NCBI GenBank assembly: GCA_963728765.1
Contig: CAVSKX010000001.1
Location: 310,001-374,000, forward strand
DNA: 64,000 bases
DNA from: AC-32 sp963728765
Lineage (GTDB): Bacteria; Actinomycetota; Thermoleophilia; Gaiellales; Gaiellaceae
Direction of reading: 5' to 3'
Shown: piece by piece, positions 1 to 8,459 of the stretch
How positions within the stretch are numbered: position 1 is the stretch's first letter
How the letters are laid out: every line of letters starts with the position of its first letter
Notes under the pieces: model-generated
Told to the model about the DNA's origin: nothing
Databases searched by the model: none
The model's input: the letters and a program-made list of their open reading frames with translations, nothing else
Made by a program: the position numbers and the translations under genes

Positions 1-2223
1 TCGCCGCAGCTCGGTCGGCAGCTGCGGGTTGAGCCAGAGGACGTCCTCGCGGATCTCGAGGCCTGTGTAACACCGCTGCACGAGGTCGAGGGTCCCGACC
101 ATCGCGCCCAGGTGGATTCCCTCCGCGGTCGTCCCGCCCTGGATGTCGGAGACGTCGCTGTCGAGCGCCTCGAGGAAGAACTCCCACGAGCGGCTTCGAT
201 CGGAGCGCGCTAACACCCACGCGTGAACAACGCGGCTGAGCGTCGAGCCGTGGGAGGTGCGGTCGAGGTAGTAGTCGATCGCCCTCGGGATCGTCTTTTC
301 GTCGAAGTCGTAGCCCAGGCGCTCGAAGATCTCGCCCAGCTCCTCGGCCGAGAACAGGTAGAAGAGCATGAGCACGTCGGCCTGCTTGGAGACCTTGTAT
401 CGATTCGGCGTGTCGCCCTCGCTCTCGAGGATCCGATCGAGCCGGCTGATGTCGCCGTAGCGGGAGCGGTAGCCCTCCCAGTCGAACTCCTCGAGCTGCT
501 CGTAGCCTTCGAACTGGCTGAGGATCCCGTCCTCGTGGAAGACGAGGCGCATCTTGCGGCTCAGGTCTTCCCAGCGCTCGACCTCCCCCACCGTGAGCGA
601 GAGGCGCTGCCGAAGCTCGTCGCTTCGGTCGGACGGGAGCAGCTCGAGCAGGTCGAGGGCGCGGCAGAACACCCAAACCGCCATGACGTTCGTGTACGCG
701 TTGTTGTCGAGGCCCGCTGTCGAGGCGCCCGGATAGGCATCGTGGTACTCGTCGGGGCCCATCACGCCGCAAATCTCGTAACGGTCGAGCGCGCGGTTGT
801 AGGAGGCGATCGAGCTCCAGAAGCGCGCGCTCTCGAGGATCAGCTCCGCGCCGAAACCGGCGACGAACCCGAGGTCGCCGGTGACCTGGTAGTACTGCCA
901 GACGTTGTAGGCGATGGCGGCATTGATGTGCCGCTGCAACGACGAGTTGTCGGCGTTCCAGCGACCGGAGCGCGGGTTCAGGTGGCGTCGCTGCGTTTCC
1001 TCGCGGCCGTCGCTTCCGCTCTGCCACGGGAACATCGCTCCCGCGTAGCCCGCGTCCTCGGCCGCCCAGCGCGCTTCTCGCAGCCGCCGATAGCGGTAGC
1101 GAAGCAACGCGCGGGCGAGCCGGGGAAGCCGGAGGCTGACGAACGGGAACACGAAGAGCTCGTCCCAGAAGATGTGGCCGCGGTACGCCTCCCCGTGAAG
1201 ACCCCGGGCGGGCACCCCCACGTCGATCGCCCCCGTGTGACGCGACAGGGTCTGCACGAGGTGGAAGACGTGGAGGTTCACGGTGCGGTGCGTTCGCTCC
1301 TCACCCTCCTCCAGCGAGATCCCGAACCGACGCCAGAGCTCGTGCCAGTTGAGGACATGCCGGTCGAGCAGCTCGCTGAACTTCGGTGCACGGGCGATCT
1401 CGCGCCCTGCCGCGTAGCCGGGCTCGGACACTGCCGGGTCCCGCGACGTGAACACCGTGACGACCTTCTCGATCGTCACGGGCTCGTCCGCGGCGACCTC
1501 GACGGCGAGCTCGTGCCCGATCACGCCCGGCTCCTGCACGAGCGCCCGCTCAACGTCGACCTCCGTGCCGTTCCGCTCGACTCGCGTCCGGGCCGCCTCC
1601 GCGACGAGGATCCGCGAGGTCTTCGTCAGCGCGCGGAGAAGGACCGCGGCCTCGTCCAGCGCCGTGCTCTCGACTGCCGTGAGGTGGTCCCCGGCCAGCG
1701 CCCGGTAGCGCTCGACCCCGGAGTTGACGACGGTTCCGTCGAGGAGCGAGCGAACCTCCAGTCGACCCGACCAGTTCTCGGGGACGATGGTCGTCTCGAG
1801 TGCGGCCAGGTGCGGGTCGTCCATCGACACGATGCGGCGCTGCGTCACCTGCGTCACGCGGCCGGCGTCGTCGCGGGCGCGCGTGAGCCGGGTGAGCACG
1901 CCGCGGCGAAGGTCGAGCTCGACCCGATGCTCGACGAGCTCGGCCGCTTCCAGCCACGAGCCGTCCTCGGCGCGGAACGTCAGGGGGAGCCAGTTGGGGA
2001 GGTTGACGATGCTCTCGTCCTCGAGCGTCTGGCCCGCGATGGTGGTGGGCAGCCGGTTGTAGACCCCGGCTGCGTAGGTCGCCGGGTAGTGAACCCCGTC
2101 GGCCCGTGCCTCCGGCGCAGCGCCCCTGGTGGCCAGGAAGCCGTTGCCGAGCGTGCAGAGCGCCTCCCGCCGGCCCTCGGTCGCCGGGTCGAAGCCGTCG
2201 TACTCGAGGAGCCAGGCGCTCAT
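1..2223 (-). CDS. Glycoside hydrolase family 65 disaccharide phosphorylase (3' end beyond window)
   Basis: This is a cytoplasmic inverting phosphorylase that splits an alpha-glucosidic disaccharide (trehalose, maltose or kojibiose type) with phosphate to give beta-glucose 1-phosphate and glucose. About 741 codons are visible and the reading frame is still open at the window edge. The family landmark WDELF lies near residue 350. MGPDEYHD near residue 485 carries the general-acid Glu, and the phosphate-side KQADVLMLFYL is near residue 610. The ATG at 2223 overlaps the stop of the upstream beta-phosphoglucomutase (ATGA), so the two are translationally coupled. That pairing explains the next step: beta-G1P to G6P. 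Family membership is clear. The exact disaccharide cannot be read from sequence alone. Confidence 0.93.
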   Translation of the reverse strand, partial: MSAWLLEYDGFDPATEGRREALCTLGNGFLATRGAAPEARADGVHYPATYAAGVYNRLPTTIAGQTLEDESIVNLPNWLPLTFRAEDGSWLEAAELVEHRVELDLRRGVLTRLTRARDDAGRVTQVTQRRIVSMDDPHLAALETTIVPENWSGRLEVRSLLDGTVVNSGVERYRALAGDHLTAVESTALDEAAVLLRALTKTSRILVAEAARTRVERNGTEVDVERALVQEPGVIGHELAVEVAADEPVTIEKVVTVFTSRDPAVSEPGYAAGREIARAPKFSELLDRHVLNWHELWRRFGISLEEGEERTHRTVNLHVFHLVQTLSRHTGAIDVGVPARGLHGEAYRGHIFWDELFVFPFVSLRLPRLARALLRYRYRRLREARWAAEDAGYAGAMFPWQSGSDGREETQRRHLNPRSGRWNADNSSLQRHINAAIAYNVWQYYQVTGDLGFVAGFGAELILESARFWSSIASYNRALDRYEICGVMGPDEYHDAYPGASTAGLDNNAYTNVMAVWVFCRALDLLELLPSDRSDELRQRLSLTVGEVERWEDLSRKMRLVFHEDGILSQFEGYEQLEEFDWEGYRSRYGDISRLDRILESEGDTPNRYKVSKQADVLMLFYLFSAEELGEIFERLGYDFDEKTIPRAIDYYLDRTSHGSTLSRVVHAWVLARSDRSRSWEFFLEALDSDVSDIQGGTTAEGIHLGAMVGTLDLVQRCYTGLEIREDVLWLNPQLPTELRR

Positions 2224-2936
2224 GCGGCGACCTCGGCCAGGTCGGCGACGACGAGATCGGCGCCAGCGGCCGCCAGCGCCTCGCGCTGTGCCGCCCGGTC
2301 GACGCCGATCACGAGCCCGAAGCGCCCGCGCCGACCGGCCTCGACGCCGGAGATCGCGTCCTCGACCACCGCCGCGTGAGCCGGCTCGACTCCCAGGCGG
2401 CGCGCAGCCTCGAGAAAGACCGCAGGATCGGGCTTGCCCGGGAGGCCGAGCTCGGCCGCATCCACACCGTCCACCTTCACCTCGAAGAGCTCCCGGATCC
2501 CGGCGGCCTCGAGCACGGCCACGCAGTTGCGGCTGGACGAGACGATCGCGGTGCGGATGCCCCGCTCATGCAGCCGTGCGATCAGCGCGATGGTCGATGG
2601 ATAGGTGGGCGCGCCCGATCGCTCGAGCGCCGTCAAGAAGTAGCGGTTCTTGCGATTGCCCAAGCCGCACACGGTCTCGCGCTCCTCAGGGTCCGCTGGT
2701 GACCCACGCGGGAGCGCGATGCCTCGCGACGCCAGGAAGCTCGCCACCCCGTCGAAGCGAGGCTTGCCGTCGACGAAGCGAAGGTAGTCCGACCGGCGGT
2801 CGAACGGCTCGAAGGGCTCGCCGACCCGTCGGGCACGCCCCGCGAGGTACTCGTCGAAGAGCTGCTTCCACGCCTCAGCATGCACCTCGGCGGTGCGGGT
2901 CACGACGCCGTCGAGATCGAAGATCACCGCCTCCAT
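2220..2936 (-). CDS. pgmB: Beta-phosphoglucomutase, HAD superfamily
   Basis: This 238-aa HAD phosphatase-fold mutase converts beta-glucose 1-phosphate to glucose 6-phosphate. The nucleophile motif FDLDGVVT is at residues 6-13. The SSSRN motif-II segment comes about two thirds along. The KPDP motif and the acidic motif VVEDAISGVEAG follow, and the region after residue 15 corresponds to the cap domain. The start chosen is the ATG at 2936 (MEAVIFDLDG), because the frame extends further upstream only into non-conserved sequence. It lies directly upstream of the GH65 phosphorylase with overlapping stop and start codons, a classic pair for intracellular trehalose or maltose breakdown. Confidence 0.92.
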   Translation of the reverse strand: MEAVIFDLDGVVTRTAEVHAEAWKQLFDEYLAGRARRVGEPFEPFDRRSDYLRFVDGKPRFDGVASFLASRGIALPRGSPADPEERETVCGLGNRKNRYFLTALERSGAPTYPSTIALIARLHERGIRTAIVSSSRNCVAVLEAAGIRELFEVKVDGVDAAELGLPGKPDPAVFLEAARRLGVEPAHAAVVEDAISGVEAGRRGRFGLVIGVDRAAQREALAAAGADLVVADLAEVAA

Positions 2937-3113
2937 CGCAGCAAGAGTCGTAGCCCTGGTTTCGGCCCGGTTCGCCACGCACGCATAATCGCGCGTCTGG
3001 CCCCTTGCCACCACGTTCACGATGGCGCCGGTGCCGGCCGTCGCGACGCCGTGCGACAAAACAGGCAGTCAAGCGCGCCCAGAGCCGCTCGCGGTCAACC
3101 CTCAGCTCGGGCC

Positions 3114-3119
3114 TATCCT
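3114..3119 (+). promoter_or_regulatory. Candidate -10 element for a leaderless gene
   Basis: The hexamer TATCCT sits 6 nt before the GTG at 3126, and no Shine-Dalgarno sequence intervenes. This spacing is what a leaderless transcript would give. The same arrangement recurs before the genes at 12412, 27202 and 38517. No convincing -35 was seen. Confidence 0.4.
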
Positions 3120-3125
3120 GACGGC

Positions 3126-3938
3126 GTGAGCTCGACCGGCTACGTCCACGGCTACGGGACGCCGGAACAGGAGCGGCTCGTCTCGCAAGCGGAGCACTGG
3201 CGGCACCGGCTCATCCGTGACGGCACGCGCCTCGAGCGCGGGACGCGGTTGCTCGAGGTCGGCTGCGGCGTCGGCGCAGTCCTGGCGGTGCTCGGCCAGG
3301 AGTTCCCCGGCATCAGTCTGGTCGGCGTCGACATCGAGCCGAAGCAGCTCGACTTCGCCCGCGGACACCTGGAGCGGGCCGGTGTCGAGGCGACCCTCGT
3401 CGAGGCGGATGCACTCGCCCTTCCGTTCGCGGACCGGTCGTTCGACCACGTCTGGATGATGTGGTTCCTCGAGCACGTCGCCGACCCGGTGGCCGTCCTC
3501 CGCGAGGCCCGGCGCGTGCTCGCTCCAGGCGGTGCCATCACGGCGATCGAGGTCGACTACTCGACCTGCCGGGCCGAGCCCTCCACGCCGTCGATCGAGG
3601 CCTTGATCCGCACGATGGTCGCGGGGATGGCGGCCTCCGGCTGGAGCGACGCCGGCACGCGTCTGCCTGGCTGGTTGCGCGGGGCGGGATTCGGTGACGT
3701 CGACGAGGGCGAGCGGCCCTACTGGTGGCAGAACGACGACCTCGCCGTGCAAGCGAGCTACGCGACAGACGTGATCGAGAGCGCTCTGGACGCACTCGCC
3801 CAGCTACCCGGGGCCGACGAGGGTGAACTCCGTGCCGGTCTTCGAGATCTGCGCGCACTGGTCGATCAGCCGGGAGCCGGTCTCGGCTGGGTCGTCCACA
3901 AGTCGACGGCAGTCGTTGATCGCCTGCGTCTAGGCTGA
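3126..3938 (+). CDS. Class I SAM-dependent methyltransferase (UbiE/Methyltransf_11 type)
   Basis: This 270-aa soluble protein has a Rossmann methyltransferase core. Motif I (LLEVGCGVGAVLA) is near residue 40, an acidic motif II (GVDIEPKQLDFAR) follows, then EADALALPF and a post-motif region FDHVWMMWFLEHVADP. These are typical of small-molecule methyltransferases that act on quinones, lipids or xenobiotics, and the substrate cannot be assigned. The GTG at 3126 is preferred because a -10-like TATCCT lies just upstream and the longer frame is non-conserved. It stands alone between the divergent pgmB and the PhoD gene. Confidence 0.85.
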   Translation: MSSTGYVHGYGTPEQERLVSQAEHWRHRLIRDGTRLERGTRLLEVGCGVGAVLAVLGQEFPGISLVGVDIEPKQLDFARGHLERAGVEATLVEADALALPFADRSFDHVWMMWFLEHVADPVAVLREARRVLAPGGAITAIEVDYSTCRAEPSTPSIEALIRTMVAGMAASGWSDAGTRLPGWLRGAGFGDVDEGERPYWWQNDDLAVQASYATDVIESALDALAQLPGADEGELRAGLRDLRALVDQPGAGLGWVVHKSTAVVDRLRLG

Positions 3939-3994
3939 CGGAAGACGACAACGCCCTGGCGGCGTCTGCGGCTCCACTGGGGGAAAGGAGAGCG

Positions 3995-5509
3995 ATGTCA
4001 AAGATCGTCGGGCTAATCCTCACGACCATGCTCTTGGGCCTCGCGGCGGGCGGCGCGGGTCTCGCCAACGCTGAGCGCAAGGGGCCTGTTGTCGCGATCA
4101 CGCATGGCGTCATCGTCGGCGACGTCACGTCCTCGTCTGCGCTGCTCTGGGCGCGGGCAGACCGCGAGGCAACGCTGAACGTCGCCCTCTCCGGGGGGCC
4201 GCACGGGCGAATCGCGCACGCGGAGGCACGGGCGGCGGACGACTTGACTGCGCGCGTCCCGCTCGAGCACCTCCGACCGGGGACGACGTACCGCTACCGG
4301 GCCTGGTTCGGCCTCCGCGGGCACGGCTCGTCGCCTGGGACGGTTGTGAAGGGATCTTTCCGCACGGCGCCGACGGACCGCCATGCCGTGCCTCTTCGTC
4401 TCGCCTTCGGAGGTGATCTCAACGGGCAGAACGTCTGCCGCGACGCAGCCGAGGGCATGCCGATCATGGACACGGTCCGTGCCCGGCACCCGGACGTGTT
4501 CGTGGGCCTCGGCGACATCATCTACGCCGACAACGCCTGCTCCGCAGGGGGCCTGTACGGGAACGCGCAGATCCCGGGGAGCTTCGGCCCGGCTACCGAC
4601 GTGCCGACGTTCTGGGCGCACTGGCGCTACAGCCGTGCCGACCCGGGCTTCCAGCGCCTGCTCTCGGGAACCGATTACGTCGGCGTCTGGGACGACCACG
4701 AGGTCGTGAACGACTTCGGGCCTCTCACCGACACCCGCAGCACCCCTCCGTACACCCCGGGCGTTCATCTGATGCCGCTCGGGCTTCAAGCGTTCCTCGA
4801 CTACACGCCGGTCGCGATCGCCGAGAACACGCCGTCGCGCCTCTACCGCTCGCTTCGCTGGGGGAAGAATCTCGAGCTGTTCGTGCTCGATGCGCGCCAG
4901 TACCGGGATCCGAACTTCGAAACGGATACGGACGCTCACCCGAAGACGATGCTCGGGCGGGAGCAGCTGACGTGGCTGAAGGAGAAGCTCGCAGCCTCGG
5001 ACGCGAGGTGGAAGGTGATTGTCTCGAGCGTGCCGATGTCGATCCCCACGGGGTTCCCGGCCGTTCCGAACGGGCGCGACGGCTGGGCGAACTTCGACCA
5101 GACAACGGGCTACGAGCGTGAGCTGCTCGACATCCTCCGCTTCATGCACGAGCACGCGATCCGCAACAGCGTCTGGATCACAACCGACGTCCACTTCGCA
5201 GAGGCCTTCCGGTACACCCCCTTCGCCGCCGACCCGGGATTCGCTGTGTACGAGCTCGTGACCGGGCCGATGAACGCCGGCATCTTCCCGACGACCGACT
5301 TCGACACGACGCTCAATCCGGAGCGGCTTGCGTTCTTCGGACCGCCGTCGCCGGGCGCCGTGACCACGTGGGCGGAGGCGAAGCGCTGGTTCAACTTCGG
5401 AGAGCTCAGCCTGACGAGGAGTGGCACGCTGACGATCCGGATCGTCAACACCGCAGGGAACATCGCGTTCGAGCGCACCTTGACGCCGTCACAAGCGGGT
5501 ACGCCCTAA
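3995..5509 (+). CDS. Secreted PhoD-like alkaline phosphatase/phosphodiesterase
   Basis: This 504-aa exported metallophosphatase would release phosphate from phosphomonoesters or diesters outside the membrane. An N-terminal signal peptide (hydrophobic residues 5-25, ending ANA) is followed by a fibronectin-like PhoD_N domain at about 33-130. The catalytic domain has GGDLN near 140, GLGDIIYAD near 171-179, then WDDHEVVNDFG and WITTDVHFAEAF, which carry the metal-binding Asp and His residues. A strong RBS (GGAAAGGAG) precedes the ATG. No TAT twin-arginine is visible although many PhoD proteins have one, so Sec export is likely. It converges on dinB with stop codons overlapping by 4 nt. Confidence 0.9.
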   Translation: MSKIVGLILTTMLLGLAAGGAGLANAERKGPVVAITHGVIVGDVTSSSALLWARADREATLNVALSGGPHGRIAHAEARAADDLTARVPLEHLRPGTTYRYRAWFGLRGHGSSPGTVVKGSFRTAPTDRHAVPLRLAFGGDLNGQNVCRDAAEGMPIMDTVRARHPDVFVGLGDIIYADNACSAGGLYGNAQIPGSFGPATDVPTFWAHWRYSRADPGFQRLLSGTDYVGVWDDHEVVNDFGPLTDTRSTPPYTPGVHLMPLGLQAFLDYTPVAIAENTPSRLYRSLRWGKNLELFVLDARQYRDPNFETDTDAHPKTMLGREQLTWLKEKLAASDARWKVIVSSVPMSIPTGFPAVPNGRDGWANFDQTTGYERELLDILRFMHEHAIRNSVWITTDVHFAEAFRYTPFAADPGFAVYELVTGPMNAGIFPTTDFDTTLNPERLAFFGPPSPGAVTTWAEAKRWFNFGELSLTRSGTLTIRIVNTAGNIAFERTLTPSQAGTP

Positions 5510-6693
5510 TCGGGCAGCAGCGGCATCTCGACGCCCCGGCCTCGGCCGAGGAGCACCGCACGGGTCAAGGCGCGCGAGCCGAAGCGCTGCCACACCTCGT
5601 CCAGGGCGGCGTCGAGCGCCTCGCTCCCGCGCCGGTCGAACGGCAGCGTGAGCTGAACCGCGCGGCCGTCGTGGAGGTTCGCGACCGAGATGCCGACGAG
5701 CGTGATCCCACGTCGCTCGATGATCGGCGCCGCGACCGAGAGCAGGTCTCGCGCCGTGGTCAGGATCGCGTCGGTGTTGGCGGTCGCGTACGGCAGCGTG
5801 TGCGAGCGCGTCGCGCGCGCGAAGTCGTCGAAGCGCAGCCGGAGCACGACGGTACGGCCCGACCGGCCCGCCACTCGCATCCGGCGCGTCACGCGGTCGA
5901 CCAGGCCGATGAGCGCGGCGTCGACGTCGTCGAGCGACCTAGGCGAGCGACCGAGCGCCCGCTGGGCGCCGATCGAGCCGCGACCGCGGCGCGGCCGCAC
6001 CGGCCGCGGGTCGTCGTTGCGCACGAGCGCGTACAGGTGCCGCCCGGCGGCCCGGCCGAGCAGTGAGAGGAGCGCATTCTCGTCGAACCCGGCGACCTGC
6101 CCCACGGTCATCACCCCGAGGTCGTGGAGCCTCCGCGCGGTCACCGGGCCGACCCCCCAGAGGCGCTCGACCGGGAGCGGGTGGAGGAACGCGAGCTCGC
6201 GGTTCGGCGGCACGAGGAGGAGCCCGTCGGGCTTCGCGACCGCGCTCGCCACCTTCGCCAGGAACTTCGTCCGCGCGATCCCGACCGTGATCGGCAGCCC
6301 GACCCGCTCGCGCACCTCGGCGCGCAGCTTCGTCGCGATCTCCAGCGGGCTCGCGGTGCGCCTGAGGCTGTGAACGTCGAGGAAGGCCTCGTCGATCGAC
6401 AGCCCCTCGACGATCGGCGTCGTGTCATCGAAGACCCGGTAGACGTCTTTGCTCGCCTCCGAGTAGGCGGACATGCGCGGCTCCACGACGATCGCTCCCG
6501 GGCAGAGGCGCCGCGCGAGCCCGACGCCCATCGGCGTGCGGACGCCGCGCGCCTTGGCCTCGTAGCTCGCCGCGAGGACGACCCAGCCGCCGACGAGGAC
6601 CGGCTTGCCGCGGAGCTCCGGGCGGTCGCGCTGCTCCACCGACGCGAAGAACGAGTCGAGGTCGGCGTGAAGGATGGATGCCTCGCCGGTCAC
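5506..6693 (-). CDS. dinB: DNA polymerase IV (Y-family translesion polymerase)
   Basis: This 395-aa Y-family polymerase copies damaged templates. The palm motif LHADLDSFFASVEQ (first metal Asp plus the steric-gate Phe) is at residues 7-20. The YSEASKDVY segment and SIDEAFLDV (catalytic Asp-Glu) are near residue 103. A helix-hairpin-helix thumb (LWGVGPVTARRL) and a little-finger domain follow. QLTLPF near the C-terminus is a beta-clamp-binding motif. The start is a GTG at 6693 that overlaps the upstream gene's stop (GTGA), so it is the second gene of a LexA-boxed operon. All catalytic carboxylates are present. Confidence 0.93.
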   Translation of the reverse strand: MTGEASILHADLDSFFASVEQRDRPELRGKPVLVGGWVVLAASYEAKARGVRTPMGVGLARRLCPGAIVVEPRMSAYSEASKDVYRVFDDTTPIVEGLSIDEAFLDVHSLRRTASPLEIATKLRAEVRERVGLPITVGIARTKFLAKVASAVAKPDGLLLVPPNRELAFLHPLPVERLWGVGPVTARRLHDLGVMTVGQVAGFDENALLSLLGRAAGRHLYALVRNDDPRPVRPRRGRGSIGAQRALGRSPRSLDDVDAALIGLVDRVTRRMRVAGRSGRTVVLRLRFDDFARATRSHTLPYATANTDAILTTARDLLSVAAPIIERRGITLVGISVANLHDGRAVQLTLPFDRRGSEALDAALDEVWQRFGSRALTRAVLLGRGRGVEMPLLPD

Positions 6694-8336
6694 CCGCGGG
6701 CCGCCTCGGCGAGCGGCAGCACCGACAGCTCGGGCGGCGGCCGGCGGATGAAGCCGTCGAGGAGCAGGAGCTCCTCGGCCTGCTCCGGTGTCAGCGGCTC
6801 GCGCGTGGCCGACGGCGAGCACGCGGCTGCGCCCGCGGCGAGCTCGACCTGCGCGCCCGCCCCCGGCGGCAGCGACCGGACCGCACGCACCTCGCCGCCG
6901 GCGACGAAGAACGCCTTGCGCCAGCCGGGCTCGGCCGCCGGGGCGATCAGGCAAGCCTCCAGCTCACGAAGCTCCGCGAGGCGGCGGAGCCGGTCGATCA
7001 CGCGCTCCAGCGCCTCGAGCCGGTCCCGCAGCCGGGCCGCCTCCTCGTAGCGCAGGCTCTCCGAAAGATGGGCCAGGCGCTCGCGCAGGCGCTGAAGCGG
7101 CGCGCCCTCCAGCAGGCGCTCGCGCTCCTCGACGGTGCTGAATGCGAGCGCGCGCGCTGCCAGCGACGCCTGGCGGCGGCTCGTCAGCGGCCCGAGCTCC
7201 GTCGGCTGCTTCGTCACGACGAGCTCGTCGCCGCGAGGACGAAGGTAGACGCCGTGCTCCTTGCGCCGGCTCCGGGAGTTCGCGGGCGGGCCGAGCTCGC
7301 GGATCAGGCGCAGCTCCTCCAGGGCGGCCTCGAGCTCCGAGCCGAGCACGCGCCACTCGATCCGCTCCAATGCGAGCAGCGCCGCCTCGACCGACGGCCG
7401 TTGCCGCTCGCTGCGGAAATACGAGCGCAGGCGTGCGCGGAGGTCGCGCGCGCGACCGACGTAGAGCACCTGGTCGTGCTTGTCGCGGAAGAGGTAGACC
7501 CCCGGCCGCGCCGGCGCCCGCCGCGCGAGCGCGCGCTTCCCGTAGACGCGTCGCCGCCGAGGCGCCGCGAGCGAGCGGAGCTCGGAGAGCCGTCGCGCGC
7601 CGAGCTCCTGCGCGAGACCGATCAGGCACAGCAGCACCTCCGCGGTCGCCTCGGCGTCTGGCAGCGCCCGGTGGCACGGCGTGGTGCCGACGCCGAAGAA
7701 ATTTGCAAGCGACGCGAGGCCGACCTTCCGCAGCCGCCCTTCGAGCAGCCGTCGCGCGAGCGCGGCCGTGCAGAGCGGCGGTTGGGACAGCCGCCGGCCC
7801 TCGCGAACCAGCAGCTCCCGCTCGAGGAACCGCTGGTCGAACCCCGCGTTGTGCGCGACGAGCAGGTCGTCGCCGGCGAAGGCGAGGAAGCGCGGGAGCA
7901 CCTTCCGCACCGGCGGCGCGTGCCGAAGCTCCGCGGTACGCAGGCCGGTGAGCCGCTCGACGGGGCCCGGCAACGCGACTCCCGGGTTGACGAGGGACTG
8001 GAACGAGTCGACGAGCTCGAGCCCCTGCACGCGGACGGCGCCGAACTCGCAGATCCGGTCCCGCTGCGCCGAGAGCCCGGTGGTCTCGAGATCGAAGACG
8101 ACGAACGCGGCCTCGTCGAGCAGCGGGTCGCGCGTCTCGCCGGAGAGGGAGACCGAGGCGCCGCTACAGACGACCCGGCTGTCGCCGGCCGTGACGTCGA
8201 CGAGCAGCGAGGCAGCGAGCCCTTCCGAGATGGAGCTCGTGGCAAACAGCGACCGGGCCGCCTCGACGGTGGAGAGCGGCCCCGTCTCCTCCAGCGTCTC
8301 GACCAGGCGGTCGAGAGCGTCGAGCGCGAGCTGCAC
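6690..8336 (-). CDS. DEDDh exonuclease fused to GIY-YIG/UvrC-like nuclease
   Basis: This 548-aa DNA-repair protein joins two nuclease folds. A DnaQ-like 3'-5' exonuclease occupies about residues 75-245: FDLETTGL supplies the DxE, LVAHNAGFD the third Asp, and HRALPDAEAT the His/Asp of the DEDDh class. A GIY-YIG domain (PGVYLFRD...LYVGRARDLRARL) lies at about 280-350. A coiled UVR-like segment (YEEAARLRDRLEALE) that could contact UvrB follows. The fusion is a known actinobacterial family. The start is a GTG at 8336, only 11 nt from a perfect LexA box. It is co-transcribed with dinB by a 4-nt overlap, so damage induction is likely. It lacks the second (RNase H-like) UvrC nuclease half. Confidence 0.9.
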   Translation of the reverse strand: MQLALDALDRLVETLEETGPLSTVEAARSLFATSSISEGLAASLLVDVTAGDSRVVCSGASVSLSGETRDPLLDEAAFVVFDLETTGLSAQRDRICEFGAVRVQGLELVDSFQSLVNPGVALPGPVERLTGLRTAELRHAPPVRKVLPRFLAFAGDDLLVAHNAGFDQRFLERELLVREGRRLSQPPLCTAALARRLLEGRLRKVGLASLANFFGVGTTPCHRALPDAEATAEVLLCLIGLAQELGARRLSELRSLAAPRRRRVYGKRALARRAPARPGVYLFRDKHDQVLYVGRARDLRARLRSYFRSERQRPSVEAALLALERIEWRVLGSELEAALEELRLIRELGPPANSRSRRKEHGVYLRPRGDELVVTKQPTELGPLTSRRQASLAARALAFSTVEERERLLEGAPLQRLRERLAHLSESLRYEEAARLRDRLEALERVIDRLRRLAELRELEACLIAPAAEPGWRKAFFVAGGEVRAVRSLPPGAGAQVELAAGAAACSPSATREPLTPEQAEELLLLDGFIRRPPPELSVLPLAEAARG

Positions 8337-8347
8337 CCATCACATCT

Positions 8348-8367
8348 AATCGAACATATGTTCGATT
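8348..8367. promoter_or_regulatory. LexA (SOS) operator
   Basis: AATCGAACATATGTTCGATT is a perfect 20-bp palindrome containing the Gram-positive/actinobacterial SOS box TCGAAC-N4-GTTCGA. It lies 11 nt upstream of the leftward repair operon (exonuclease-UvrC fusion, then dinB). That position would block transcription initiation when LexA is bound. Confidence 0.88.
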
Positions 8368-8380
8368 GGCAAGCTCGGGC

Positions 8381-8459
8381 AGGAGGCTTGGCGGGACTCC
8401 ACTCGTCGCCGGGGAGCAGCGCGTTCCGGCGGCACAGCCGGGCTTCACCAAGCCCTCCT
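8381..8459. repeat. Short copy of a MITE-like repeat (79 bp)
   Basis: The ends are imperfect inverted repeats (AGGAGGCTTGGCGGGA and AGGAGGGCTTGGTGAAG on the opposite strand). The core at 8414-8441 is 28 nt long and identical to 57230-57257 in the longer copy. It contains a small hairpin (CCGGC/GCCGG around GGCACA). The right end overlaps the stop codon of the DUF1361 gene. This is an internally deleted version of the 57113-57275 element. Confidence 0.7.

Noticed and set aside
223..2379. 718-codon plus-strand open frame
   Set aside because: It is antisense to the GH65 gene, whose catalytic motifs are on the minus strand. The frame is long only because G/C-rich codons leave few stops.
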